Shown piece after piece: positions 1 to 7,589 of a DNA stretch of 11,066 nucleotides. Each line of letters opens with the position of its first letter. The stretch's first letter is position 1. The notes below the pieces were generated by a model. It ran no database searches. It was given only the letters and a program-made list of their open reading frames with translations, and had not been told where the DNA came from. The position numbers and the translations under genes were made by a program. The DNA is from Pseudomonadota bacterium (GTDB taxonomy: Bacteria; Pseudomonadota; Gammaproteobacteria; Burkholderiales; Burkholderiaceae_B), in the NCBI GenBank assembly GCA_023386765.1, contig JAEWJD010000236.1, forward strand, positions 1-11,066, written 5' to 3'.

Positions 1-411
1 GGCATCACTGCGCCAGCGCTCCATGACGTCCGCCACCCGCCAGCCCTCGGCCATGAGCAGCCGGAAAGTGGTCATCACCGCCGGCTGCGACAAGGCCTCA
101 TAGAGACAGTCCACGAATCGACAGGACAGCGCGCGCAGGCTCTGCACGCCGTCGAGCATGGCCTCGGGATCGATGGGCGTGGGCTTGAGCCAGCGCTCCA
201 GCAGCGCCGCCAGCATGTCTTCCTTGCTGGCGAAATGGGCGTACAGCCCGCCTTTGGACAGGCCGGCACGCCCGGCAATGTCGTCCATGCGCGTCGCGGC
301 ATAGCCGCGCCCTGCGAACTCCACCAGGGCTGCGTCCAGGATCTCCTGCACCCGGCGCTCCGGTGGCAACCGGCGGCGGCTCGGTGCTTCTTGGGAAACG
401 ACGGTGTTCAT
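1..411 (-). CDS. TetR/AcrR-family transcriptional regulator (partial, C-terminus beyond left edge)
   Basis: This is a DNA-binding repressor of the TetR/AcrR type. Only the first 137 residues are inside the window; family members are usually about 190-220 residues. After a short basic leader (residues 1-20) comes the three-helix DNA-binding domain. It has the typical pattern of a helix around residues 21-37, a helix-turn-helix around 40-60 (TRMDDIAGRAGLSKGGLYAHF in part) and the SKEDML segment that starts helix 4. The ligand-binding domain begins near residue 75 and is cut off, so the inducer cannot be guessed. The start is the ATG at 411-409, preceded on the minus strand by a TAAGGA ribosome-binding site (positions 424-419). 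It is divergent from the phaC/efflux run and faces a palindromic operator at 449-462. This arrangement is typical of local TetR regulators that control themselves and the neighbouring operon. Family assignment is secure; the regulated target is inferred from position. Confidence 0.93.
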   Translation of the reverse strand, partial: MNTVVSQEAPSRRRLPPERRVQEILDAALVEFAGRGYAATRMDDIAGRAGLSKGGLYAHFASKEDMLAALLERWLKPTPIDPEAMLDGVQSLRALSCRFVDCLYEALSQPAVMTTFRLLMAEGWRVADVMERWRSDA

Positions 412-448
412 GAGACGATCCTTAGGTATTGCCGAAAGCCCATTAGAT

Positions 449-462
449 ACCGACTGGTCGGT
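449..462. promoter_or_regulatory. Probable TetR operator palindrome
   Basis: The sequence ACCGAC-TG-GTCGGT has perfect 6-base inverted arms around a 2-base centre. It lies in the divergent region between the TetR start (411) and phaC start (597). Short palindromes of this size and form are usual targets of TetR-family dimers. Its right arm touches a candidate -10 element of the regulator's own promoter (462-467, read on the minus strand), which would allow autorepression. The palindrome is seen directly; which protein binds it is inferred. Confidence 0.65.
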
Positions 463-489
463 CGTTAGTTTGATTAACCTCAAGTTCAA
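462..489 (-). promoter_or_regulatory. Candidate promoter of the TetR gene
   Basis: On the minus strand a TTGAAC -35-like hexamer (489-484) is separated by 16 bases from a TAACGA -10-like hexamer (467-462). Transcription would start inside the palindrome at 449-462 and leave a leader of roughly 45 bases before the ATG at 411. The -10 match is only moderate, so this is a weak, position-supported call. No convincing sigma-70 promoter could be picked for phaC on the other strand. Confidence 0.3.
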
Positions 490-596
490 GGCCGTCCTTC
501 TGTCCCACAATTAGCAGATGAGATCGGATTAGCCTGATACCGGTCAGGAAAGCCCCCTGAGCGCCAGGATTCGACCCTTTTTTCGGTGAGGAATTG

Positions 597-2336
597 ATGA
601 GCAATGGCAGGACGATGCCGCTGGACCAGGCGGCTCAAGCCCTGGATAGCGCAGCAACGGCAGCAATGGCGCGTTGGACCGGATCGTTGTCACCCGCCGC
701 AGGCCTGCTGGCCTGGACAGATTGGGCCAGCCATCTGGCCAACGCCCCCGGCAAGCGTCTCGCGCTGGCTGATCTGGCCTGGCGCCAGGCCGGTGAACTG
801 GCCCGCTACCTGGCCGAGAGCTGCAGCGGCGAGGCCTGCCCCTGCATTGAAACCCAGGATCGGCGCTTCTCCGATCCCGCCTGGCAGCAGTGGCCCTTCA
901 ATCTCTATCACCAGCAATTTCTCCTCACCCAGCAGTGGTGGGAAGCCGCCACCCGCGATGTGCCGGGCGTGACGCCGCACCATGCCCAGGTGACCGCCTT
1001 TGCCGCCCGCCAATGGCTGGACATGTTCTCGCCGGGCAATCTGCTGGCAACCAACCCCGTGGTGCTGCGCCAGACCTGGGAAGAAGGCGGCGCCAACCTG
1101 CTGCGCGGTGCGCAACATGCCATCGAGGACGGCCTGCGCGAACTCAGTGGCCGCCCGCCCGCCGGGGCCGAGCAGTTCCGCCCCGGCCACGAAGTGGCCG
1201 CCACACCCGGCAAAGTGGTCTACCGCAATGCCCTGATGGAACTGCTGCAATACGCCCCGGCCGGCGGCGCTGTCCATCCCGAGCCGGTGCTGATCGTGCC
1301 GGCCTGGATCATGAAGTACTACATCCTGGATCTATCCCGCCACAACTCCCTGATCGGCTATCTGGTCAGCCAGGGCTTCACGGTGTTCTGCATTTCATGG
1401 AAGAACCCCGGCGTGGCCGAGCGCGACCTGGGCATGGACGACTACCTGAACGACGGCATCGGCGCGGCGCTGGCAGCCATCGGGGCGATCGTGCCCCAGG
1501 CGCGCGTGCACGCCACCGGCTATTGCCTGGGCGGCACGCTGCTGGCCATCGCTGCGGCCGCCATGGCGCGCGACGGCGACACGCGCCTGGCCAGCCTGTC
1601 GCTGTTTACCGCCCAGACCGATTTCAGCGAACCGGGCGAACTGAGCCTGTTCATCGACGACAGCCAGATCAACATGCTCCAGGCGCAGATGGATCGCAAA
1701 GGCTACCTGGGCGCCAGCCAGATGGCCGGCGCGTTCCAGATGCTGCGCTCCTACGACTTGCTGTGGTCGCGCATGGTCAACGAGTACCTGCTGGGCGAGC
1801 GCCGCCCCATGTCCGACCTCATGGCATGGAACGCCGACGCCACCCGGATGCCGGCCCGCATGCACACCGAGTACCTGCGCCGTCTGTTCCTGAACAATGA
1901 TCTGGCCCAGAATCGCTACACGGTTGGCGGCAAGCCGGTCATGCTGGGCGAGTTGCGCCTGCCGATGTTCGTGGTAGGCACCGAAACCGATCACGTGGCC
2001 CCCTGGCGCTCGGTCTACAAGCTGCACTACCTCAGCCCCGCCGAACTGACATTCGTGCTAACCCGTGGCGGGCACAACGCCGGCATCGTCAGCGAACCTG
2101 GCCGCCCGCGCCGCAACTACCGCCTGCAGTGCCGCCCCGCCAACGCCACGAGCGTCACCGCCGAGCAGTGGTTGGAGCAAACCCCTCGCCAGGAGGGCTC
2201 CTGGTGGCCGGCCTGGGTGCAATGGCTGGCGGCCCGTTCGGGTCCGGCCACTGCTTCTCCTCCTTCGCTGGGCGCTGCGCGCCGCGGCTATCCCGTGCTT
2301 GGCGACGCGCCGGGCACCTACGTGCTGGAGCCTTGA
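597..2336 (+). CDS. phaC: Class I-like poly(3-hydroxyalkanoate) synthase PhaC
   Basis: PHA synthase polymerises (R)-3-hydroxyacyl-CoA, typically 3-hydroxybutyryl-CoA, into polyester at the surface of cytoplasmic granules. The 579-residue length fits class I enzymes (the Cupriavidus necator enzyme has 589). An N-terminal PHB-synthase domain (about residues 60-230) is followed by an alpha/beta-hydrolase fold. The lipase-like box GYCLGG carries the nucleophile Cys310. Asp465 (ETDHVAPW) and His493 (GGHNAG) complete the triad. The Asp-to-His spacing of 28 equals that of C. necator (D480/H508). The C-terminal GYPVLGDAPGTYV block is also typical. The motif GGHNAG replaces the more familiar GHIAG, which suggests a distinct subgroup. 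I chose the ATG at 597 because GAGGA lies just upstream (588-592); a TTG at 594 is possible and adds one residue. It is the first gene of the run, and the next gene begins 4 bases after its stop. Confidence 0.93.
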   Translation: MSNGRTMPLDQAAQALDSAATAAMARWTGSLSPAAGLLAWTDWASHLANAPGKRLALADLAWRQAGELARYLAESCSGEACPCIETQDRRFSDPAWQQWPFNLYHQQFLLTQQWWEAATRDVPGVTPHHAQVTAFAARQWLDMFSPGNLLATNPVVLRQTWEEGGANLLRGAQHAIEDGLRELSGRPPAGAEQFRPGHEVAATPGKVVYRNALMELLQYAPAGGAVHPEPVLIVPAWIMKYYILDLSRHNSLIGYLVSQGFTVFCISWKNPGVAERDLGMDDYLNDGIGAALAAIGAIVPQARVHATGYCLGGTLLAIAAAAMARDGDTRLASLSLFTAQTDFSEPGELSLFIDDSQINMLQAQMDRKGYLGASQMAGAFQMLRSYDLLWSRMVNEYLLGERRPMSDLMAWNADATRMPARMHTEYLRRLFLNNDLAQNRYTVGGKPVMLGELRLPMFVVGTETDHVAPWRSVYKLHYLSPAELTFVLTRGGHNAGIVSEPGRPRRNYRLQCRPANATSVTAEQWLEQTPRQEGSWWPAWVQWLAARSGPATASPPSLGAARRGYPVLGDAPGTYVLEP

Positions 2337-2340
2337 CCTC

Positions 2341-3786
2341 ATGACCCGCTGTCTACGCCTGCTGGGCACGGCGCTCAGCGCCAGCCTGCTGTCGGCCTGC
2401 CTGTCGCTGGCCCCCGAAACCCACACCGGCCCCCTGCCCGTGCCGCACGCGTTCCCGCAACCCGGCACCCCCGCGCCTGCTGACGCCGTGGCGCCAGCCG
2501 CGCTGCAATGGCAGGACTTCTATATCGAACCGCAACTGCAGCGGCTGATCGACACTGCCCTGGATCACAACCGCGACCTGCGGCTGGCCACCCTGCGGGT
2601 GGAAGAGGCCCGCGCAGCCTACGGGATCCAGCGCGCCGACCAGTTCCCCACCCTGGGCCTGTCGGCCGAGGGTGGGCGGCAACGCACGCCGGGCGATCTC
2701 AACCTGACCGGCCAGCCCATCACCGCCTCGCAGTATCGGGTAGGTGTGGGCGTAGCCTCCTGGGAACTGGACTTCTGGGGTCGCGTGCGCGACCTCAAGG
2801 ACGCCGCTCTGCAGAGCTACCTCGCCAGCGAAGCCGCACGCCAGGCGGCCACCCTGTCGCTCATCGCCCAGGTGGCCGACAGCTACCTGACCCTGCGCGA
2901 AATGGACGAGCGCCTGGCGATCACGCGCCAGACCATCGAAACCCGCGCCGAGTCGCTGCGCATCTTCCGCCGCCGCTATGAAATGGGCGCCGTCTCCAAA
3001 CTGGACCTGACCCAGGTCGAGACCCTCTGGCAGCAGGCCAGTGCCATGGGGGCCGAACTGGAACAGGCACGAGCCACCCAGTTCCAGGCCCTCCAGCAAC
3101 TGGTCGGTACCCCGCTGGCGCTGCCGCCCTCGGAGGCCACCCTGGCTGCCGACGACGCGCTGATGCGGCCCTTGCCGGCCGGCCTGCCCTCGGCCCTGTT
3201 GACCAACCGCCCCGACATCGTGGCCGCCGAACACAATCTGCGTTCGGCCAACGCCCGCATCGGTGCGGCGCGCGCGGCCTTCTTCCCGCGTATCACCCTG
3301 ACCGGCGCCTTCGGCACGGCCAGCAGCGAACTGGACAATCTGTTCCAGGGCAGCAACCGCGCCTGGAGCTTCATGCCCAGCCTGGACCTGCCGATCTTTG
3401 ACGCCGGCCGCCGCCAGGCCAACCTGGACCTGGCGCGGGCGCGCGAACAGCAGGCCGTGGCCGAATACGAAAAAACCATTCAGACGGCCTTCCGCGAGGT
3501 GGCCGACGCCCTGGCCGCGCGCCACTGGCTGGCCGAGCAGGTGCGCGTGCTGCACGCCTCGGTCCAGGCCCAGTCCGAGCGCGCCCGGCTGGCGCGCCTG
3601 CGTTACGACCATGGCGCCTCGCCTTTCCTGGAAGTTCTGGACGCCCAGCGCGACCTGCTGCAAGCCCAACAGCAATGGGTACGCACGCGCCGCGCGCTGC
3701 TCTCCAGCCAGGTTGCCCTTTATGCCGCCCTGGGCGGCGGTATGCAAACCACGCCCGACGCCCAGCCGGCCGCGGCCCAACCCTGA
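2341..3786 (+). CDS. Outer-membrane efflux lipoprotein, NodT/OprM (TolC-like) family
   Basis: This is the outer-membrane channel of a tripartite efflux system, a trimer expected to span the outer membrane and periplasm. The 481-residue product begins with a lipoprotein signal peptide whose lipobox LSAC places the acylated Cys at residue 20. Two OEP repeats follow (about 60-260 and 275-470). Typical family segments are visible: a conserved LIDTALDHNRDLRLA stretch near the start, GVGVASWELDFWGRVRD, RPDIVAAEHNLRSANARIGAARA from residue 290, and LPIFDAGRRQANLDLARA. The reading frame is open upstream as far as 2065, inside phaC. The ATG at 2341 is preferred because it puts the signal peptide at the very N-terminus and lies 4 bases after the phaC stop; a GGAG at 2327-2330 may serve as ribosome-binding site. 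The adaptor gene follows 15 bases downstream. NodT-type channels most often serve RND pumps, but here the partners are ABC-type. Confidence 0.92.
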   Translation: MTRCLRLLGTALSASLLSACLSLAPETHTGPLPVPHAFPQPGTPAPADAVAPAALQWQDFYIEPQLQRLIDTALDHNRDLRLATLRVEEARAAYGIQRADQFPTLGLSAEGGRQRTPGDLNLTGQPITASQYRVGVGVASWELDFWGRVRDLKDAALQSYLASEAARQAATLSLIAQVADSYLTLREMDERLAITRQTIETRAESLRIFRRRYEMGAVSKLDLTQVETLWQQASAMGAELEQARATQFQALQQLVGTPLALPPSEATLAADDALMRPLPAGLPSALLTNRPDIVAAEHNLRSANARIGAARAAFFPRITLTGAFGTASSELDNLFQGSNRAWSFMPSLDLPIFDAGRRQANLDLARAREQQAVAEYEKTIQTAFREVADALAARHWLAEQVRVLHASVQAQSERARLARLRYDHGASPFLEVLDAQRDLLQAQQQWVRTRRALLSSQVALYAALGGGMQTTPDAQPAAAQP

Positions 3787-3801
3787 TCGAGGTCTCCCGA
3801 G

Positions 3802-4863
3802 ATGACTGCCCGAAAGTATCTGCTCCTGGCCATCGCATTGGTCGTCGCACTGGCGGCCTACTACGGCTGGCGTGCCTACAGCAACCGCGGCCCCGGCGAG
3901 GGCTTCGTCAGCGGCAACGGCCGTATCGAAGCCACCGAAATCGACGTGGCCACCAAACTGCCCGGACGCGTCGAGGACGTGCTGGTCGATGAAGGCGAGT
4001 TCGTCACTGCCGGCCAACCCCTGGCGCGCATGCAGATCGACACCCTCAATGCCCAGCGCGACGAAGCCCGCGCCCAGCACCAGCAGGCCATCAACGCGGC
4101 CAACAGCGCCCAGGCCCGCGTGGCCCTGCGCCAGAGCGACAAAGTGGCCGCCCAGGCCGTGGTCGTACAACGCGAAAGCGAACTGGATGCCGCACGCCGG
4201 CGCCTGACGCGCTCGCAGACCCTGTCGCGCGAAGGCGCCTCGTCCATCCAGGAACTCGACGATGACCGCGCCCGCGTGCGCAGTGCCGAAGCCGCCGTGG
4301 CCGCTGCGCGCGCACAGGTCGCCGCCGCCCAGGCCGCGATCCAGGCCGCCCAGGCAGAAGAAGTCGGCGCCCGCTCGGCGGTCGAGGCCGCCCAGGCCAC
4401 CATCACACGCATCGAGGCCGACATCACCGACAGCGAGCTACGCGCACCGCGCTCAGGCCGGGTGCAATACCTGGTGGCCCGCGCCGGCGAAGTGTTGCCC
4501 GCCGGCGGCAAAGTGCTCAACCTGGTCGACCTGGCCGATGTCTACATGACCTTCTTCCTGCCCGAGCAGGCGGCCGGGCGCGTGGCCCTGGGTACCAAGG
4601 TGCACATCATCCTGGACGCCGCGCCCCAGTACGTGATCCCGGCCAGCGTCAGCTACGTTGCCAGCACGGCCCAGTTCACGCCCAAGACGGTGGAGACGGC
4701 CAGCGAACGCCAGAAGCTGATGTTCCGCGTCAAGGCCCAGATCAGCCCCGAACTGCTGCAGAAGCACCTCACCCAGGTCAAGACCGGCCTGCCCGGTGTG
4801 GCCTGGATCAAACTGGACGAGCAGGCCCAATGGCCCGCCGACCTTGACGTCAAGGTGCCGTGA
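3802..4863 (+). CDS. HlyD-family periplasmic adaptor (membrane fusion protein), YhiI/YbhG-like
   Basis: This adaptor would link the inner-membrane ABC transporter to the outer-membrane channel. The 353-residue product has an uncleaved N-terminal membrane anchor (about residues 6-23). The first half of a biotinyl-lipoyl-like domain follows (about 45-80, with the motif GRVEDVLVDEGEFVTAGQPL). Then comes a long Ala/Gln/Arg-rich coiled-coil hairpin (about 84-212), and the second lipoyl half begins at LRAPRSGRVQYL (213-224). The beta-barrel segment runs to the C-terminus and includes FTPKTVETASERQKLMFRV (292-310), a stretch I recognise as typical of YhiI/YbhG-like adaptors that work with ABC-2 exporters. 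The ATG at 3802 is preceded by GAGG at a suitable distance. Its TGA stop (4861-4863) shares a base with the ATG of the next gene (TGATG), which suggests translational coupling. Confidence 0.92.
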   Translation: MTARKYLLLAIALVVALAAYYGWRAYSNRGPGEGFVSGNGRIEATEIDVATKLPGRVEDVLVDEGEFVTAGQPLARMQIDTLNAQRDEARAQHQQAINAANSAQARVALRQSDKVAAQAVVVQRESELDAARRRLTRSQTLSREGASSIQELDDDRARVRSAEAAVAAARAQVAAAQAAIQAAQAEEVGARSAVEAAQATITRIEADITDSELRAPRSGRVQYLVARAGEVLPAGGKVLNLVDLADVYMTFFLPEQAAGRVALGTKVHIILDAAPQYVIPASVSYVASTAQFTPKTVETASERQKLMFRVKAQISPELLQKHLTQVKTGLPGVAWIKLDEQAQWPADLDVKVP

Positions 4864-7586
4864 TGGATGTCGCGCGGCTCGACGGGGTGACGCTGCGCTA
4901 CGGCCAGACCGTGGCGCTGGATAACCTGAGCCAGAATATCCCGGCCGGCATGATGATCGGCCTGATCGGCCCGGACGGGGTGGGCAAGTCCAGCATGCTC
5001 TCGCTGGTGGCCGGCGCGCGCGCCGTGCAGGAAGGCAAAGTGACGGTGCTCGACGGCGACATGGCCGACGCTGCCCACCGCGAAGCCGTCTGCCCGCGTA
5101 TCGCCTACATGCCGCAAGGCCTGGGCAAGAACCTCTACCCGACGCTGTCGGTCGAGGAGAACCTGCAGTTCTTCGGCCGTTTGTTCGGCCATGACGCAGC
5201 CGAGCGGCGCGCGCGCATCGACACCCTGACGCGCGCCACCGGGATGTCCGCCTTTCTGGACCGGCCAGCCGGCAAGCTGTCCGGCGGCATGAAGCAGAAG
5301 CTGGGCCTGTGCTGCGCCCTGATCCACGACCCCGATCTGCTGATCCTGGATGAGCCGACCACCGGCGTGGACCCGCTGGCGCGCGCCCAGTTCTGGGAGC
5401 TGATCGACACCATCCGCCAGGAACGGCCCTCGATGAGCGTCATCGTGGCCACGGCCTATATGGATGAGGCCCAGGGCTTTGACTGGCTGATCGCCATGGA
5501 TGCCGGGCGCATCCTGGCCACCGGCACGCCAGCCGAACTACTGGCTGCCACCGGGCGCGACTCGCTCGAGGCCGCCTTCATCGCCCTGTTGCCTGAAGAG
5601 AAGACACGCGACTACCGCCCGGTGGAAATCCCTCCGCTGGACCTGGACGCCGACTCCGAAACCGCCATCGAAGCACGCGACCTGACCATGCGCTTTGGCG
5701 ACTTCGTGGCGGTCGATCATGTCAATTTCCGTATCCGGCGCGGCGAGATTTTCGGCTTCCTGGGTTCCAACGGCTGCGGCAAGTCCACCACCATGAAGAT
5801 GCTGACCGGCCTGCTGCCGGCCAGCGAAGGTCAGGCCTGGTTGTTCGGCCGCGAAGTCGATCCGCGCGATATCGCCACCCGGCGCCGCGTCGGCTATATG
5901 TCGCAGGCTTTCTCGCTTTACGGCGAACTGACGGTACGCCAGAACCTGGTGCTGCATGCCCGCCTGTTCCATGTGCCGCCCGAGGAAATCGAAGCCCGGG
6001 TCCAGGAGATGGCCGAGCGTTTCGAACTGCTCGACGTCATGGACGCCCTGCCCGAGAACCTGCCGCTGGGCGTGCGCCAACGGCTGTCGCTGGCCGTGGC
6101 GATGGTGCACAAACCGGAACTCCTGATCCTGGACGAGCCCACCTCGGGGGTGGACCCGGTGGCGCGCGACAACTTCTGGCGCCTGCTGATCATGCTGGCG
6201 CGCGAGGACAAGGTCACCATCTTCATTTCCACCCACTTCATGAACGAGGCGCAGCGCTGCGACCGGATGTCGCTCATGCACGCCGGCCGGGTGCTGGTGA
6301 GCGATACGCCGGCGGAGATCACCCGCAAGCGCGGCGCCAAGACGCTCGAAGAGGCCTTCATCGCCTACCTGCTGGATGCCGGAGCCGGCAACGCCCCCGA
6401 TCCGCAACAGGCCGCCCAGGCCGTCGATGCCACGCCGCATCATGAAGACCGCCACCTGGGCAACTTCCACTTCAGCCGCGCGGCCAGCTACATGTGGCGC
6501 GAGGCCCTGGAGCTGCGCCGCGACCCGGTGCGCGCCACGCTGGCGCTAGTGGGTTCGCTCATCCTGATGTTCGTGATGGGCTTTGGCATCAGCCTGGACG
6601 TGGAAGACCTGCGCTATGCCGTGCTCGACCGCGACCAGTCCGGCCTGAGCCACAACTACTCCCTCAACCTGGCAGGATCACGCTACTTCATCGAGCAACC
6701 ACCGATCACCGACTACGAAGAGCTCGACCGGCGCATGCGCTCGGGCGAACTCTCGTTGGCCATCGAGATTCCGCCGGGCTTCGCGCGTGACGTGCAACGC
6801 GGTCAAAACGTGCAGATCGGGGTCTGGATCGATGGCGCCATGCCGCAACGCGCGGAAACCATCCGCGGCTATGTGCAGGGCATGCACCAGGGCTGGCTGC
6901 TTGAACAGGCGCGTGCGCGCTATGGGGCCTCGGTACAGCCGGCGGCCACCGTCGAGACGAGATTCCGCTACAACCCAGACGTGCGCAGCCTGCCGGCCAT
7001 GGTACCGGCCGTGATCCCGCTGCTGCTGCTGATGATGCCTGCCATGCTCACCGCCCTGTCGGTGGTGCGCGAGAAGGAACTGGGTTCCATCATCAACCTG
7101 TACGTCACGCCCGTCACGCGGCTGGAGTTCCTGCTCGGCAAACAGGCGCCCTATGTCGCCCTGGCGATGCTCAACTTCCTGCTCATGGCCTTGCTGGCGG
7201 TGACGGTGTTCGACGTGCCCATCACCGGCAGTCTGCCTACGTTGCTGCTGGCCGCGCTGATCTACAGCGTCATCGCGACGGCCATCGGCCTGCTGGCCTC
7301 GTCCTTCACCCGCAGCCAGATCGCGGCGCTGTTCTTTACCATGCTGGGCACCCTGGTGCCGTCGGTGCAATTCGCCGGCCTGCTCAACCCGGTCTCGTCG
7401 CTGGAAGGCGGCGGGCGGCTGGTCGGTGAAATCTACCCTGCCACCCACATGCTCACCATCAGCCGCGGCATCTTCAGCAAGGCGCTCACCCTGGGCGACC
7501 TGTACAGCGCCTTCTGGCCAATGCTGATCGCCATTCCCATCATCCTGGGCGCAGCCGTGCTGCTGCTGCGCAAACAGGAGAGCTGA
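4863..7586 (+). CDS. rbbA: RbbA-like ABC exporter: two ATPase domains fused to an ABC-2 permease
   Basis: The 907-residue protein has the architecture and size of E. coli RbbA/YhiH (about 911 residues). That protein is described as a ribosome-associated ATPase and is also predicted to be an efflux permease. The first ATPase domain has Walker A GPDGVGKSS (36-44), signature LSGGMKQ (139-145) and Walker B LLILDE (159-164), but Ala198 stands where the switch histidine is expected (VATAYMDEA). The second has Walker A GSNGCGKST (301-309), Walker B LLILDE (420-425) and His458 (ISTHFMNEA), but a non-canonical signature LPLGVRQ (400-406). An ABC-2 membrane domain follows. One helix lies near 557-577, then a periplasmic region to about 710, then a helix cluster from about 713 to 905. 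The start is the ATG at 4863, overlapping the adaptor stop; a GTG at 4860 is an alternative. Together with the adaptor and YhhJ-like permease it matches the E. coli yhiI-rbbA-yhhJ set. Export is the more likely role here, but the substrate is unknown. Confidence 0.9.
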   Translation: MDVARLDGVTLRYGQTVALDNLSQNIPAGMMIGLIGPDGVGKSSMLSLVAGARAVQEGKVTVLDGDMADAAHREAVCPRIAYMPQGLGKNLYPTLSVEENLQFFGRLFGHDAAERRARIDTLTRATGMSAFLDRPAGKLSGGMKQKLGLCCALIHDPDLLILDEPTTGVDPLARAQFWELIDTIRQERPSMSVIVATAYMDEAQGFDWLIAMDAGRILATGTPAELLAATGRDSLEAAFIALLPEEKTRDYRPVEIPPLDLDADSETAIEARDLTMRFGDFVAVDHVNFRIRRGEIFGFLGSNGCGKSTTMKMLTGLLPASEGQAWLFGREVDPRDIATRRRVGYMSQAFSLYGELTVRQNLVLHARLFHVPPEEIEARVQEMAERFELLDVMDALPENLPLGVRQRLSLAVAMVHKPELLILDEPTSGVDPVARDNFWRLLIMLAREDKVTIFISTHFMNEAQRCDRMSLMHAGRVLVSDTPAEITRKRGAKTLEEAFIAYLLDAGAGNAPDPQQAAQAVDATPHHEDRHLGNFHFSRAASYMWREALELRRDPVRATLALVGSLILMFVMGFGISLDVEDLRYAVLDRDQSGLSHNYSLNLAGSRYFIEQPPITDYEELDRRMRSGELSLAIEIPPGFARDVQRGQNVQIGVWIDGAMPQRAETIRGYVQGMHQGWLLEQARARYGASVQPAATVETRFRYNPDVRSLPAMVPAVIPLLLLMMPAMLTALSVVREKELGSIINLYVTPVTRLEFLLGKQAPYVALAMLNFLLMALLAVTVFDVPITGSLPTLLLAALIYSVIATAIGLLASSFTRSQIAALFFTMLGTLVPSVQFAGLLNPVSSLEGGGRLVGEIYPATHMLTISRGIFSKALTLGDLYSAFWPMLIAIPIILGAAVLLLRKQES

Positions 7587-7589
7587 CCC

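Noticed and set aside
533..548. CCTGA/TCAGG inverted repeat before phaC
   Set aside because: The arms are only 5 bases and are off-centre from the inner ACCGGT palindrome, so it is not a convincing symmetrical operator or terminator.
890..1900. A 336-codon + strand frame inside phaC
   Set aside because: It is a Pro/Arg-rich alternate frame of phaC, whose own frame contains the full catalytic triad.
2065..2340. Upstream extension of the outer-membrane channel gene into phaC
   Set aside because: The extension would bury the lipoprotein signal peptide. The ATG at 2341 puts the lipobox Cys at residue 20 and follows the phaC stop by 4 bases.
2353..4170. A 605-codon minus-strand open frame opposite the channel and adaptor genes
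   Set aside because: It is antisense to two well-recognised genes, its translation is Gly/Gln/Val-rich with no recognisable domain, and long antisense frames are expected in sequence this GC-rich.
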